Source: Polynucleobacter sp. AP-Ainpum-60-G11
GTDB lineage: Bacteria > Pseudomonadota > Gammaproteobacteria > Burkholderiales > Burkholderiaceae
Assembly (NCBI RefSeq): GCF_018688375.1
Contig: NZ_CP061318.1
Location: 992,001-1,056,000, forward strand
Length of the DNA stretch: 64,000 nucleotides
Reading direction: 5' to 3'
Under the pieces are notes generated by a model. That model made no database searches and was not told the origin of the DNA. It saw nothing but the letters and a program-made list of their open reading frames with translations. The translations under genes were made by a program, and so were the position numbers. This document shows positions 35,194 to 44,951 of the stretch, in pieces (the first letter of the stretch is position 1; every line of letters begins with the position of its first letter).

Positions 35194-35931
35194 TTAGTTC
35201 AACTTATTGTCGTAGTGCTGATCAGAAGTGTCATACCTAGCGCGACGAATTTCTACTGGTTTATTCCCGTAGGTAAATGCAACACGTTCAACGGAAAGCA
35301 AGGGGGTGCCTTCGGGAAGTTCTAAATACCCAGCAAGCTCTGGATTTGCCAAAACTGCCTTAATCTTCTCCTCCGCCCTCACCATATGGGTGGCGTACTC
35401 ACTTTCGTAAAAGGCATACATAGGGCCAGGCCAGGCATTGAGGGCATCTAAAGTGAGCCCCTTAAACCGCCCTTCCGGCAACCAAATCTCCTCAAAGACA
35501 ATTGGGCGCCCTGCAGAGCTTTGAACTCGATCAATGCGAATCACGGGATCGCCCGCCTTTAATTTCAGCAGTTGGGCAATATAGGGGTCAGATTGGGTGT
35601 TTTCACAGGCTAAAAACTGGTTTTTTAGGTGTAACTTATCACCAGAATCAGGCTCTAAGCGTAAAAAACGGTACTGAAAGTCTTCCTCTTGGTGGGTAGC
35701 CACAAAAGTACCCTTACCTTGACGGCGAACCAGTAAATTTTGGGCCGCCAACTCATCGATCGCCTTACGGACAGTACCCTGGCTTACGGCATACCGAGCT
35801 GCAAGCTCCATTTCACTAGGAATAGCGTCACCTGGCAACCATTCGGAGGCCTGCAAACTAGCCAAAATCATGGCTTTAATCTGCTCATAAAGTGGGCTAA
35901 ATGAGGCAATGGGTTCAGATATCAATGACAA
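35194..35931 (-). CDS. GntR-family (HutC/UTRA type) transcriptional regulator
   Basis: A 245-residue regulator. The winged helix at about 10-78 includes EMELAARYAVSQGTVRKAIDELAAQNLLVRRQGKGTFVA. The C-terminal UTRA effector domain (about 95-240) contains IRIDRVQSSAGRPIVFEEIWLPEGRF and TPLLSVERVAFTYGNKPVEIRR. The start is a TTG with GGAG at correct spacing; no ATG occurs near it. Between mdh (divergent) and sdhC, it probably controls TCA cycle genes, and a 20-bp palindrome lies between it and mdh. The ligand is unknown. Confidence 0.9.
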   Translation of the reverse strand: MSLISEPIASFSPLYEQIKAMILASLQASEWLPGDAIPSEMELAARYAVSQGTVRKAIDELAAQNLLVRRQGKGTFVATHQEEDFQYRFLRLEPDSGDKLHLKNQFLACENTQSDPYIAQLLKLKAGDPVIRIDRVQSSAGRPIVFEEIWLPEGRFKGLTLDALNAWPGPMYAFYESEYATHMVRAEEKIKAVLANPELAGYLELPEGTPLLSVERVAFTYGNKPVEIRRARYDTSDQHYDNKLN

Positions 35932-35976
35932 ATTAACTCCAGGGCAGCTTCTATTGGATAAAATTCAAGCTTATCT

Positions 35977-35996
35977 CATATCTTATATAAGACATG
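35977..35996. promoter_or_regulatory. Putative GntR operator, near-perfect 20-bp palindrome
   Basis: CATATCTTATATAAGACATG has a perfect 12-bp core (TCTTATATAAGA, 35981-35992), and the flanking arms match at all but one pair. It ends two bases before a TTGACA box of the mdh promoter and lies 46 bases upstream of the gntR start. Position and symmetry make the adjacent GntR protein the natural candidate to bind it. Confidence 0.65.
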
Positions 35997-35997
35997 A

Positions 35998-36027
35998 TTG
36001 ACAGTGTAAATGGAAAGTCCATACACT
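35998..36027 (+). promoter_or_regulatory. Likely sigma-70 promoter of mdh
   Basis: A perfect -35 box TTGACA (35998-36003), an 18-base spacer and TACACT (36022-36027) precede mdh by about 55 bases. The -35 box abuts the palindrome at 35977-35996. Confidence 0.6.
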
Positions 36028-36081
36028 TGAATGGATAATAGAAAAGATTTCATTAATTAACCTCAACTGGAGTTATTAGTA

Positions 36082-37071
36082 ATGGCAAAAGCCCCAATGC
36101 GTGTTGCAGTCACCGGTGCAGCCGGTCAAATCGGATATTCCCTCCTCTTTCGCATCGCCAATGGCGACTTATTAGGCAAAGATCAGCCAGTAATCCTCCA
36201 GTTACTAGAGATTCCAGATGAAAAGGCTCAAAAAGCCCTGGCTGGCGTGATGATGGAATTGGAAGATTGCGCATTCCCATTGTTGGCCGGTATGACCGCC
36301 CATTCAGACCCAATGACTGCATTTAAAGACATTGATGTTGCTCTGTTGGTTGGTGCTCGTCCACGTGGCCCTGGCATGGAGCGTAAAGATTTGCTCTCAG
36401 CCAATGCTCAGATTTTCACAGCGCAAGGCAAAGCATTGAATGCTGTAGCTAAGAAAACTGTGAAGGTATTGGTTGTTGGTAACCCAGCAAATACCAATGC
36501 TTACATCGCCATGAAATCTGCCCCAGATATTCCTGCGAAGAATTTCACAGCAATGTTGCGCTTGGATCACAACCGCGCTCTTTCACAACTGGCTAACAAG
36601 TTGAACAAGCCAGTTGCTGATATTGAGAAATTGGTTGTTTGGGGTAACCACAGCCCAACAATGTACCCAGACTATCGCTTTGCAACTGTTGACGGTAAAT
36701 CTGTAAAAGACAGCATCAATGATGCAGCGTGGAACAAAGATACTTTCATTCCTACAGTTGGCAAGCGTGGTGCGGCAATTATTGAAGCCCGTGGCCTTTC
36801 ATCCGCAGCGTCTGCAGCCAATGCAGCGATCGACCACATTCGTGACTGGGTTCTCGGCACAAATGGCAAGTGGGTCACTATGGGTATTCCATCTAAAGGC
36901 GAATACGGCATTCCTGCTGAAGTAATCTACGGTTATCCAGTAGTTTGCGAAAACGGCGAATACAAGATGGTTGAAGGCTTGGAAATCGATGAGTTCTCAC
37001 GCGAACGCATGAACCACACCTTGAACGAATTGCTTGAAGAGCAAGCTGGCGTTAAGCATCTCCTCTCATAA
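36082..37071 (+). CDS. mdh: Mdh, malate dehydrogenase
   Basis: A 329-residue NAD-dependent enzyme. [25 protein letters not shown] is the nucleotide-binding start, substrate arginines are in [14 protein letters not shown], and the catalytic histidine is in [13 protein letters not shown]. It belongs to the cytosolic-type clade seen in Burkholderiales. It is preceded by GGAG at good spacing and followed after 12 bases by a small secreted protein. Completes the local TCA cluster with sdh and gltA. Confidence 0.98.
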   Translation: MAKAPMRVAVTGAAGQIGYSLLFRIANGDLLGKDQPVILQLLEIPDEKAQKALAGVMMELEDCAFPLLAGMTAHSDPMTAFKDIDVALLVGARPRGPGMERKDLLSANAQIFTAQGKALNAVAKKTVKVLVVGNPANTNAYIAMKSAPDIPAKNFTAMLRLDHNRALSQLANKLNKPVADIEKLVVWGNHSPTMYPDYRFATVDGKSVKDSINDAAWNKDTFIPTVGKRGAAIIEARGLSSAASAANAAIDHIRDWVLGTNGKWVTMGIPSKGEYGIPAEVIYGYPVVCENGEYKMVEGLEIDEFSRERMNHTLNELLEEQAGVKHLLS

Positions 37072-37083
37072 GGATTTATACAC

Positions 37084-37458
37084 ATGAAGCAAACTCTTCT
37101 CATCGTTAGCTTAGCTGCTGCAGGTCTTTTGGGATCAGCATCAGCGATTGCTAGCGAAGAAGTATCCACTTGGACTTGTAGCGAAAGCAAACAATTCAAA
37201 ACTTCAGGAACAACGGAAACGGTTCGCCTTACTTGGGAATCCAAAACGTTTGAATTGAAGCGCGAAAATTCTCTTCCGGGAAGCTTACGTTACAAGAACA
37301 CCAATACTGGTCACGATCTCGTTGTATTAGGTAACAAGGCAATGCTTTTTAATATTAAGTCTGGAACTCGTCTTGCTGATTTTTGCCAAACCGCAGAAAT
37401 GAAAACAGGCAAACTTCCCCACTTGTTTGCTAATTCAGAGCCTTTTGTACAAAACTGA
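37084..37458 (+). CDS. Secreted protein resembling the MliC lysozyme-inhibitor family
   Basis: A 124-residue protein with a signal peptide (MKQTLLIVSLAAAGLLGSASAIA). The mature part has two cysteines (STWTCSES and RLADFCQTA) that bracket a small beta-rich domain: LTWESKTFELKRENSLPGSLRY and LVVLGNKAMLF. This resembles the MliC/C-type lysozyme inhibitor domain with its single disulfide. No lipobox is present, so it is soluble in the periplasm. It begins 12 bases after mdh and is likely cotranscribed, then a terminator follows. The family call is moderate; function in lysozyme defence is inference. Confidence 0.6.
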   Translation: MKQTLLIVSLAAAGLLGSASAIASEEVSTWTCSESKQFKTSGTTETVRLTWESKTFELKRENSLPGSLRYKNTNTGHDLVVLGNKAMLFNIKSGTRLADFCQTAEMKTGKLPHLFANSEPFVQN

Positions 37459-37476
37459 TTGCAACCGCTTCAAAAT

Positions 37477-37506
37477 AAAAAAGCCGAGACATTCTCGGCT
37501 TTTTTT
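37477..37506. terminator. Bidirectional intrinsic terminator after the mdh unit
   Basis: AAAAAAGCCGAG (37477-37488) pairs with CTCGGCTTTTTT (37494-37505...) around ACATT. It lies between the converging MliC-like (plus) and DUF2863 (minus) genes and has A and T runs on both sides. Confidence 0.93.
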
Positions 37507-37537
37507 ATATCTATCTTTTTAAGATACCTGCTTTTGT

Positions 37538-38749
37538 TTAATGAAAAAGTGGTTGCTGTGTAGGTGCATCATCCGGTAACTCTGCATGCACAGCATCACC
37601 AGATCGATCAGGAAATAGTGGCGCGCCGCAATCATCGCACAGCTCCGGATCGAATAGCATTGCATGACGGAATACATCTTCAACACCCGCATCACGTAGT
37701 GCATCCGCAATGCGCTTCATCGGGCTCTCATCATCAGAAAGATCATTCAGCGCATCATTCGCAACACTCTCTCTGTCGTATAAGGGCCAAATGACACCAT
37801 ACACAACTTCAGAGGAACCTTTTAAGCTAAATGAGATTCGATACTCGTCAGCTTGATCCTCACCAAACGCTCCCACTACGCAGGACAATCCAGCAGGCAG
37901 AACGCCAAGCGTACTCTCGAGAAAGTTCACACCAGCCCGTATGCTTAAGGGACGCACTTGCTTATCCGCCAATCTACAGTTTGTGAAATAGGCCTCAGGC
38001 AATAAGAGCTCAAACTCACAGCCGGGTAAAAGTGCGGCAATTGGTTCTTGCATTGTGTTTTGCCACCCAATCAAACTCACGCCACGCTCTTGACGAGTTG
38101 GTGCTTCAGCTTGCCAACGGAAAAGCGGTGCACCGGATGGTGCTGCAACAGCGGCAATAATAAAGCGCGGGTCAGCCAATACTGCAATCGTCTCTGACAT
38201 CTCACGGAGCTCTAACTTCACTTCGCCAGCAGTAATTGCGGCAGTTGCTAAAGCCACAGTCAGTATGCGTGTTTGACAATGTGAATGTGGCATTTGATCA
38301 ATGCTGTAGAGCCAAGGAACAATTGCTAGGCGTGCATCGGTGGAAGCAATTGAGTTATGCAGTGCGGTAGCAGTAGATTCAATGACATTTACTGGTAAAG
38401 CACCCGAAGGAATCTGATAGCGGGTGTGGGCAACGATTGGCAAGGCCAATAAGAGCACATCCCAACTTTGTCCCTCATGCTCCATGGTGAGTGATTCAGC
38501 CAGCGTCTCCGCAGAATCAGCCAACACTTCAAAGGCTACAGTATTAATTCGGAAAGTTTGATCCAAGGCAGCATCAATCACGTTTTGATTCTGGCTTTTC
38601 AACAGACGCATCAAACGAAGGTTTAAGCGCTCTTCCCAGAAACGATCTTCTATCTGGCTGCCAGAGGCAGCTAAAGAAATCGCATCGGCCACCAAGCGCT
38701 CTACATCTGGTGAAGCACGTTGCGAGGATTTAGTGCGATGAACAGCCAT
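37538..38749 (-). CDS. DUF2863-family protein
   Basis: A 403-residue soluble protein without a signal peptide. It resembles the DUF2863 family, which is restricted to Burkholderiales as far as I know and has no known function. The N-terminal two thirds are helical and hydrophobic-patterned (DVLLLALPIVAHTRYQIPSG). Near the C-terminus CDDCGAPLFPD looks like half of a zinc ribbon, with a further cysteine absent, so metal binding is uncertain. It lies 12 bases from yaaA and probably shares a transcript. Confidence 0.75.
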   Translation of the reverse strand: MAVHRTKSSQRASPDVERLVADAISLAASGSQIEDRFWEERLNLRLMRLLKSQNQNVIDAALDQTFRINTVAFEVLADSAETLAESLTMEHEGQSWDVLLLALPIVAHTRYQIPSGALPVNVIESTATALHNSIASTDARLAIVPWLYSIDQMPHSHCQTRILTVALATAAITAGEVKLELREMSETIAVLADPRFIIAAVAAPSGAPLFRWQAEAPTRQERGVSLIGWQNTMQEPIAALLPGCEFELLLPEAYFTNCRLADKQVRPLSIRAGVNFLESTLGVLPAGLSCVVGAFGEDQADEYRISFSLKGSSEVVYGVIWPLYDRESVANDALNDLSDDESPMKRIADALRDAGVEDVFRHAMLFDPELCDDCGAPLFPDRSGDAVHAELPDDAPTQQPLFH

Positions 38750-38760
38750 AGTGCACTCTC

Positions 38761-39537
38761 CTATTTTCTTTCTGGACGTCTAAATACGGGTTTTTCTGGC
38801 TTCGATTCAGAGGCAACATATTTATAACCATCCAAATTGAAGCCCTTCAAATCCGCTGGATCGGTTATGCGATTCTCGACCAAATAGCGCGCCATTAAGC
38901 CCCTAGCCCGCTTGGCGTAAAAGGAAATAATTTTGAACTTACCGTCCTTACCGTCCTGAAAGACAGGGGCAATCACGGGGCAATCCAAATTCTTGGCCTG
39001 CAATACCTTGAAATACTCTTCGGAGGCTAAATTAAGCAGGACGGGCTTTTTTTGCTTCTCCAGAACCTTCTTCAGTGAATCAGTCACACGCTCACCCCAA
39101 AAAGCATACAGATCCTTACCTCGGGCATTTTGGAAAGAAGTGCCCATCTCTAGGCGGTATGGCTGCATTAAATCGAGGGGACGCAAGGCGCCATAAAGAC
39201 CTGACAGGATGCGAATATGATCCTGCGCAAAATCCAGGGCTTTGGTATTCAGGGTCTTCACATCAAAACCATCATAGACATCGCCATCAAAGGCATAAAT
39301 GGCTGGCTTGCTGTTTTCATCGGTAAATTTCTTGGACCAATCGCGATAACGACCTACGTTGAGAGCTGCCAACTGGTCTGACAAGCTCATCAACTTAGCA
39401 ACATCTTGAGGTGAGAGCTTCTTTAGCTCAGCGATTAACTTTGCCGACTCCGAGGCAAACTCAGGCAAAGTAGGCGCCTTAACCTTAACGGGGGTTTTGT
39501 AATCTAGGGATTTAGCGGGAGAAAGTACGATCAGCAT
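38761..39537 (-). CDS. yaaA: YaaA, peroxide stress protein (DUF328)
   Basis: A 258-residue protein starting [16 protein letters not shown], the family signature. Later segments include [33 protein letters not shown] and the C-terminal [18 protein letters not shown], all typical. YaaA binds DNA and limits free iron during hydrogen peroxide stress in E. coli. Length matches the family. It is transcribed ahead of the DUF2863 gene. Confidence 0.95.
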   Translation of the reverse strand: MLIVLSPAKSLDYKTPVKVKAPTLPEFASESAKLIAELKKLSPQDVAKLMSLSDQLAALNVGRYRDWSKKFTDENSKPAIYAFDGDVYDGFDVKTLNTKALDFAQDHIRILSGLYGALRPLDLMQPYRLEMGTSFQNARGKDLYAFWGERVTDSLKKVLEKQKKPVLLNLASEEYFKVLQAKNLDCPVIAPVFQDGKDGKFKIISFYAKRARGLMARYLVENRITDPADLKGFNLDGYKYVASESKPEKPVFRRPERK

Positions 39538-39605
39538 GGCACAATTTGAATATGAATTTCTACCATTCTAGCGACTACCTACCTTATTTGCCCTAAACCG
39601 CCTGC

Positions 39606-40820
39606 ATGGAACAAAACCCTCCTCTGACTCCAGTATTTCCTAGTCGCCTACCCGAGGTGGGGACAACGGTCTTTACAGTCATGTCCGCCCTAGCAACAAA
39701 ACATCAAGCGATTAACTTAGGTCAAGGCTTTCCGGATTTCCCCTGTGATCGAGAGCTCATATCCGAAGTCAATGCAGCGATGCTCGCTGACCACAATCAA
39801 TACCCCCCAATGACAGGTGTTGCTGAGTTACGCGAGGGTGTGGCAGAAAAAATTTCAGATTTATATAGCCATCACTACGATCCTGATACTGAAATTACGA
39901 TCACCGCAGGTGGCACTCAGGGAATCTTGACGGCAATCTTGTCATGCGTTAGTCCAGGTGATGAAGTTGTCATTATTGAGCCAGCCTACGATAGCTATCG
40001 CCCTTCTATTGAATTGGCCGGTGGAATCACCGTCGCAGTATCTTTACTTGCCAATCGCAACGATCATGGATGCGTCACTTCATATTCAATTCCTTGGGAT
40101 GATTTAGCTAAAGCAATCAATTCAAAAACTCGCCTGATCATCATCAATACGCCACACAATCCAACAGGTATGGTGTGGCAATCAAGCGATTTGGATCGCT
40201 TAGCAAATTTAGTAAGAAATACCAGCGCACTCGTCTTGAGCGATGAAGTCTATGAACATATGGTGTTTGATGGACAAAGCCATATCAGCGTTGCCAACCA
40301 TCCTGAATTAGCAGCACGTAGTTTCCTGATCTCTAGCTTCGGAAAAACCTTTCACGTTACAGGCTGGAAGGTAGGCTATGTGGCAGCACCCGCAGACATG
40401 ATGAAAGAGTTTCGCAAGGTACATCAGTTCAACGTATTTACAGTCAATACACCCATGCAATATGGGATCGCCAAATACCTTAAAAAGGCAGATCATTACT
40501 TAGGCCTACCCTCTTTTTATCAAGCCAAGCGAGATTACTTCAGCAAGGGATTAGAGCAAGTTGGCTTTAAATTATTGCCGGTTGCGGCAACATATTTTCA
40601 GTGTGCAAACTATACGACATTAGATATCGCCCAATCCAAAATGAACGAAGCAGAATTTTGCACTTGGCTGACAAGCGAGATTGGCGTAGCGGCTATTCCT
40701 GTCTCGGCGTTTTATGCCAAGCCAATGGAGTCTGGCGTCATTCGTTTTTGTTTTGCAAAAAAAGAAGAAACGCTATCCGCAGCATTAGCGCGTTTACAAA
40801 CCCTATCAAAAAGGAATTAA
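39606..40820 (+). CDS. Methionine/keto-acid aminotransferase, YbdL-like (class I PLP)
   Basis: A 404-residue fold-type I aminotransferase. The PLP lysine is in SSFGKTFHVTGWKVGY. It has NLGQGFPDFPCDREL, TITAGGTQGILTAI and NTPHNPTGMVW. The sequence resembles YbdL, which prefers methionine and aromatic amino acids, and also kynurenine aminotransferase-like enzymes. A role in the last step of methionine salvage is possible. The GST gene follows three bases later. Confidence 0.88.
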   Translation: MEQNPPLTPVFPSRLPEVGTTVFTVMSALATKHQAINLGQGFPDFPCDRELISEVNAAMLADHNQYPPMTGVAELREGVAEKISDLYSHHYDPDTEITITAGGTQGILTAILSCVSPGDEVVIIEPAYDSYRPSIELAGGITVAVSLLANRNDHGCVTSYSIPWDDLAKAINSKTRLIIINTPHNPTGMVWQSSDLDRLANLVRNTSALVLSDEVYEHMVFDGQSHISVANHPELAARSFLISSFGKTFHVTGWKVGYVAAPADMMKEFRKVHQFNVFTVNTPMQYGIAKYLKKADHYLGLPSFYQAKRDYFSKGLEQVGFKLLPVAATYFQCANYTTLDIAQSKMNEAEFCTWLTSEIGVAAIPVSAFYAKPMESGVIRFCFAKKEETLSAALARLQTLSKRN

Positions 40821-40822
40821 CT

Positions 40823-41557
40823 ATGGCTAGCAATAAACCGAGAAAAGACATCATCGATGTTTATAGTTGGCCAACTCCAAATGGGCACAAGGTCCACATC
40901 ATGCTGGAGGAGTGTGGCTTTAAATTAGGCAAAGATTGGATAGCTCACCCAATTGATATTGGGGCTGGCGATCAGTTCAAGCCAGACTTTTTGGCAATAA
41001 GCCCAAATAACAAAATTCCAGCCATTACAGATCCAAATGGCCCTGATGGCAAAACAATCCACCTCTTCGAGTCTGGGGCTATCTTGCTCTACCTAGCGGC
41101 CAAAACTGGAAAGTTTTTACCCAAATCAACCCGAGGTAAATACGAGGTCTTGCAGTGGCTGATGTTCCAGATGGGAGGCTTAGGCCCTCTTTTAGGGCAA
41201 AACCACCACTTTAGGATCTACGCACCTGAAAAAATTGACTATGCAATCAATCGCTACACTAATGAAGCTAAGCGCTTATATGGGGTCATTGATCATCAAC
41301 TGAAAGATAATCCTTATATTGCTGGAAAAACTTACTCCATCGCTGATATCGCCATCTACCCTTGGACACGCAATTGGAAGAACCAGGGCATCGATATCAA
41401 CGAGTATCCGCATTTCAAGCGTTGGTTTGAAATGATTGGTGAACGCCCTGCTGTAAAGCGTGGCGTAGAAGTCTTAACTGCATTACGCAAGCCCTTGCAC
41501 GATGACAAAGCAAGAGAACAGTTATTTGGTTCATCACAGTATCAAAAAAGGAAATAG
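40823..41557 (+). CDS. Glutathione S-transferase family protein, YfcG-like
   Basis: A 244-residue protein. The thioredoxin-like N-domain begins IIDVYSWPTPNGHKVHIMLEE; the TPNGHKV segment matches YfcG/Ure2-type GSTs that act as disulfide-bond oxidoreductases with glutathione and lack a catalytic cysteine. LFESGAILLYLAAKTGKFLP is the glutathione gamma-glutamyl site. The C-domain includes YSIADIAIYPWTR. The ATG at 40823 has AAGGAA before it; the longer frame overlaps the aminotransferase and is rejected. Confidence 0.9.
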   Translation: MASNKPRKDIIDVYSWPTPNGHKVHIMLEECGFKLGKDWIAHPIDIGAGDQFKPDFLAISPNNKIPAITDPNGPDGKTIHLFESGAILLYLAAKTGKFLPKSTRGKYEVLQWLMFQMGGLGPLLGQNHHFRIYAPEKIDYAINRYTNEAKRLYGVIDHQLKDNPYIAGKTYSIADIAIYPWTRNWKNQGIDINEYPHFKRWFEMIGERPAVKRGVEVLTALRKPLHDDKAREQLFGSSQYQKRK

Positions 41558-41558
41558 T

Positions 41559-42413
41559 ATGAAGATTCAATCAGTCGGAGTAATTGGTGCAGGCACGATG
41601 GGTAACGGTATTGCACAGGTCTGTGCAGTTGCTGGGCTTGACGTTGTGATGGTAGATATTAGTGATGCAGCAGTTGAGCGTGGCTTAGGCCAAATTAGCA
41701 AAAGCTTAGATCGTCTTGTTAAAAAAGAAACGCTTACTGCTGAAGGCAAGGATGCGGCATTAAAACGCATTAAAGGCAGCACCTCCTATGCTGACTTTAA
41801 GGGCCTTCAATTAGTCATTGAGGCCGCTACCGAGAACCAAGCAGTTAAAGAAAAGATTTTGAAGCAAGTAGATGAGATCGTTAGTAAAGAAACTATCATC
41901 GCTACAAACACCTCTTCACTCTCCATCACCAAGCTCGCCGCTTTAGATTCCAATCCAAGCCGCTTCATTGGAATGCACTTTTTTAATCCGCCTCCTATGA
42001 TGGCACTGGTTGAAGTGATTCGGGGATTACAAACTTCAGATGCAACACACGCAGCCATTATTGAAATGGCCAAACGAATTGGTAAAGAGCCAATTACCGT
42101 CAAGAACTCTCCCGGCTTTGTTGTGAACCGCATTTTGTTACCAATGATTAATGAAGCCTTCTTTGTTCTCTCTGAAGGTCTTGCTAGCCCAGAAGATATT
42201 GATGCCGGCATGAAGTTAGGATGCAATCAACCAATCGGCCCACTCGCTTTAGCCGACCTCATTGGTCTCGATACCTGCCTAGCAGTCATGGAAGTCTATT
42301 TTGAAAACTTCAGTGACTCTAAATATCGCCCTTGCCCACTACTTCGTGAAATGGTTGCCGCCGGCTACCTTGGAAGAAAAACTGGGCGCGGTGTCTATAC
42401 CTACGATCAGTAA
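41559..42413 (+). CDS. 3-hydroxybutyryl-CoA dehydrogenase
   Basis: A 284-residue NAD-dependent enzyme. The dinucleotide site is GVIGAGTMGNGIAQVCA, the catalytic region is FIGMHFFNPPPMMALVEVIRG, and the C-domain starts NSPGFVVNRILLPMINEAFF. It interconverts acetoacetyl-CoA and 3-hydroxybutyryl-CoA (Hbd or PaaH type). Its ATG is separated by one base from the GST stop. In an organism with a phasin it may link to storage polymer or fatty acid turnover, but this is inference. Confidence 0.93.
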   Translation: MKIQSVGVIGAGTMGNGIAQVCAVAGLDVVMVDISDAAVERGLGQISKSLDRLVKKETLTAEGKDAALKRIKGSTSYADFKGLQLVIEAATENQAVKEKILKQVDEIVSKETIIATNTSSLSITKLAALDSNPSRFIGMHFFNPPPMMALVEVIRGLQTSDATHAAIIEMAKRIGKEPITVKNSPGFVVNRILLPMINEAFFVLSEGLASPEDIDAGMKLGCNQPIGPLALADLIGLDTCLAVMEVYFENFSDSKYRPCPLLREMVAAGYLGRKTGRGVYTYDQ

Positions 42414-42459
42414 TTTAATCAGCACCATTCATTAACCTTAATACAGTAGAAAAGTTTTT

Positions 42460-42939
42460 GTGAACCCATTGCCACCTCTAGTTCGTAAATTAGCCTATGC
42501 CGGCTTAATTCCTTTTGTCGGTCTTGCTTTAATGGTGCAGCTAGCACCAACACCCCTGAATTATTTAAGTGCTGAGTCTCTAGCTGGGTATGGTGCCGTC
42601 ATTACCGCATTCATGGGTGCATTGCATTGGGGTGCCAATTTACATACGCTGGGCAAAGCGCCCCCGGGTGATCGCTGGGAAGATCGCAATGCCTGGATTT
42701 GGGGAGTAATACCCGCCCTAGTGGCTTGGGTAGCTCTGCATATTTATATTCCAGTGGGCCTGGTGATCTTGGCTTCTGCATTGATTATTCAGCGCAATAT
42801 TGATAAAGAAACGTATCAATATTATTTTTCAAGTGAAGCAGCCTGCGAAGCTTTTATCACCCTACGCAATCGACTCACGCTAGTGTCTGCCGGCTGCTTG
42901 ATTTGGGCTGCCTTAGTGATCCTGTTTGTGCAGAACTAA
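42460..42939 (+). CDS. DUF3429-family membrane protein
   Basis: A 159-residue protein with four or five membrane helices, starting with GTG (MNPLPPLVRKLAYAGLIPFVGLAL). The conserved GYGAVITAFMGALHWGANL segment between helices 2 and 3 matches DUF3429, common in proteobacteria and without a known function. It sits nine bases ahead of rarA. No enzyme motif is visible. Confidence 0.8.
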   Translation: MNPLPPLVRKLAYAGLIPFVGLALMVQLAPTPLNYLSAESLAGYGAVITAFMGALHWGANLHTLGKAPPGDRWEDRNAWIWGVIPALVAWVALHIYIPVGLVILASALIIQRNIDKETYQYYFSSEAACEAFITLRNRLTLVSAGCLIWAALVILFVQN

Positions 42940-42948
42940 TCAGCAGCC

Positions 42949-44262
42949 ATGGGCAATCTGTTTGATCAAGCACCTCCGCCACCTTTGGCCGAAGCATTAC
43001 GCCCCAAAACTATTGAAGAAGTTATTGGTCAAACGCATCTATTGGCTAGCGGTAAGCCGCTCAACTTAGCATTTGCCTCTGGCAAGCCGCACTCGATGAT
43101 TCTCTGGGGTCCACCTGGAGTTGGCAAGACTACGCTAGCAAGACTATCCGCAAAAGCTTTTGATCGAGAGTTCATTGCAATATCAGCGGTGCTTGCGGGC
43201 GTTAAGGAAATTCGCGAAGCAATTGAGCAAGCACAACAGAGCATGTCGCACCAGGGCAAGCAAACCATTTTGTTTGTGGATGAGATTCATCGCTTTAATA
43301 AAAGCCAACAAGATGCCTTATTGCCCCATGTAGAGTCTGGTTTATTTACTTTTATTGGCGCCACTACTGAAAACCCCTCTTTTGAGGTGAACTCAGCACT
43401 GCTATCACGTGCACAGGTCTATGTTCTGAAGTCGCTAAGCGCTCTAGAGCTCAAGCAATTATTTGATCGAGCACGTGAGTATGCAATGCCTGGCGTTGAA
43501 TTTGAATCAGCTGCAATCGATAGTCTGATCTTACATGCCGACGGGGATGCACGTAGATTGCTTAATTTAGTAGAGCAAGTACGCAACGCTATCTCCACAC
43601 CTAATTCTGACATTCAGAAAGTGGATCAGGAATTTATTGAGAATGCTCTCACTGTACAAGCGCGTCGCTTTGATAAAGGTGGCGATCATTTTTATGATCA
43701 AATTTCTGCTCTTCATAAATCCGTGCGCGGTTCGAATCCGGATGCCGCTTTATATTGGTTTTGCCGCATGCTAGATGGCGGAGCGGATCCCCGCTATCTT
43801 GCCCGCAGAATTATTCGCATGGCCTGGGAAGATATAGGACTCGCTGATCCTAGGGCAATGCAATTGGCCAATGATGCAGCCCAAACTTTTGAGCGGCTTG
43901 GCTCACCTGAGGGTGAGTTGGCGCTTGGTCAAGCAGTGGTCTATTTAGCGATTGCAGCTAAAAGTAATGCTAGTTATAAGGCATATAACGCAGCAAGAGC
44001 CTATGTAGCTAATGACCAAAGCAAACCCGTACCCAATCATTTACGCAATGCACCAACCAAGCTGATGAAAGAGTTGGGTCACGGCAAAGCATATCGTTAT
44101 GCCCATGATGAGCCACATGCCTACGCTGCTGGTGAATCCTATCTTCCCGAAGGAATGGCAGAACCCCATTGGTATGAGCCAGTTGATCGAGGTCTAGAGA
44201 GTCAGATTGCCGAGAAGATGGCTTTCTTACGCAAGCTTGATGAGGAGTCAAATAAGAAATGA
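42949..44262 (+). CDS. rarA: RarA/MgsA, replication-associated recombination ATPase
   Basis: A 437-residue AAA+ protein. Walker A is GPPGVGKT (54-61), Walker B is [10 protein letters not shown], sensor 1 is [11 protein letters not shown], and the arginine finger region is [14 protein letters not shown]. The C-terminal tetramerization domain starts HYDQ-like and includes [29 protein letters not shown]. It acts at stalled forks. Its stop overlaps the next gene's ATG by four bases. Confidence 0.96.
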   Translation: MGNLFDQAPPPPLAEALRPKTIEEVIGQTHLLASGKPLNLAFASGKPHSMILWGPPGVGKTTLARLSAKAFDREFIAISAVLAGVKEIREAIEQAQQSMSHQGKQTILFVDEIHRFNKSQQDALLPHVESGLFTFIGATTENPSFEVNSALLSRAQVYVLKSLSALELKQLFDRAREYAMPGVEFESAAIDSLILHADGDARRLLNLVEQVRNAISTPNSDIQKVDQEFIENALTVQARRFDKGGDHFYDQISALHKSVRGSNPDAALYWFCRMLDGGADPRYLARRIIRMAWEDIGLADPRAMQLANDAAQTFERLGSPEGELALGQAVVYLAIAAKSNASYKAYNAARAYVANDQSKPVPNHLRNAPTKLMKELGHGKAYRYAHDEPHAYAAGESYLPEGMAEPHWYEPVDRGLESQIAEKMAFLRKLDEESNKK

Positions 44263-44900
44263 TCCAAGATCAAAAGCGCATAGAGCCGGTTGTCGGGACT
44301 TTGTATTACGACATCATTTCTCCTTTCTCGTATTTTTATATCAAGCAACGTCATCGCCTTGATAAGCGCGTAGATATTCAACCGGTTCCGATCTTGCTTG
44401 GCGGCTTATTCCGAGCAACCGATAATCGCGGACCCGGCGAGATCGAGGCTAAACGCCCTCATACCTATCAATATTGCGTATGGCTTGCTGAAAAGCTGGG
44501 CCTGCCATTTCGATTTCCAGAGCACCACCCTTTTCTGACTGTTGCTGCTCAACGTCTACTGGTTCAAGAAGATGCCCAATGGCAAATGGTTGAGCGTGCA
44601 TTTGAGTATGTCTGGGTAGAAGGCAAGGACCCCAATCTCTCTTGGTCGGACTTTTGCCAATACCTGGGTTTAGCAGCAAATACCCCAAAGCCAGATGCGC
44701 CAGAAATCAAGGCGAAGCTTATTAGCAATACTGAGAGGGCAAAGGCTGATGGTGCATTTGGTGTGCCGACTTTGGTAATCAACTCTCACGCATTTTGGGG
44801 TCTTGATACGATCGATTGGGCTTTAGATTATTTGGATAGGCCGACGATGTTTGAAGAGACTGCCTATCAATATGCAGGCCAAGTACCTTCAGGCCTTTGA
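44259..44900 (+). CDS. DsbA-family 2-hydroxychromene-2-carboxylate isomerase-like protein
   Basis: A 213-residue thioredoxin-fold protein of the kappa-GST/HCCA isomerase group. YYDIISPFSYFYIKQ carries the serine that replaces the redox cysteine; GGLFRATDNRGPGE and FGVPTLVINSHAFWGLD are also family-typical. These enzymes isomerize naphthalene-pathway intermediates using glutathione, but many homologs have other, unknown substrates. No aromatic pathway genes are nearby, so the substrate is open. Overlaps rarA by four bases. Confidence 0.8.
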   Translation: MIQDQKRIEPVVGTLYYDIISPFSYFYIKQRHRLDKRVDIQPVPILLGGLFRATDNRGPGEIEAKRPHTYQYCVWLAEKLGLPFRFPEHHPFLTVAAQRLLVQEDAQWQMVERAFEYVWVEGKDPNLSWSDFCQYLGLAANTPKPDAPEIKAKLISNTERAKADGAFGVPTLVINSHAFWGLDTIDWALDYLDRPTMFEETAYQYAGQVPSGL

Positions 44901-44951
44901 GCAATACAATCAATCATTAGTCTTTTTATTTAAATTTTAAGGGTTCTCTTC

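Noticed and set aside
43731..43743. GGTTCGAATCCGG, resembling a tRNA T-loop
   Set aside because: It lies in the rarA reading frame (RGSNPDA), and no acceptor stem or anticodon arm can be formed around it.
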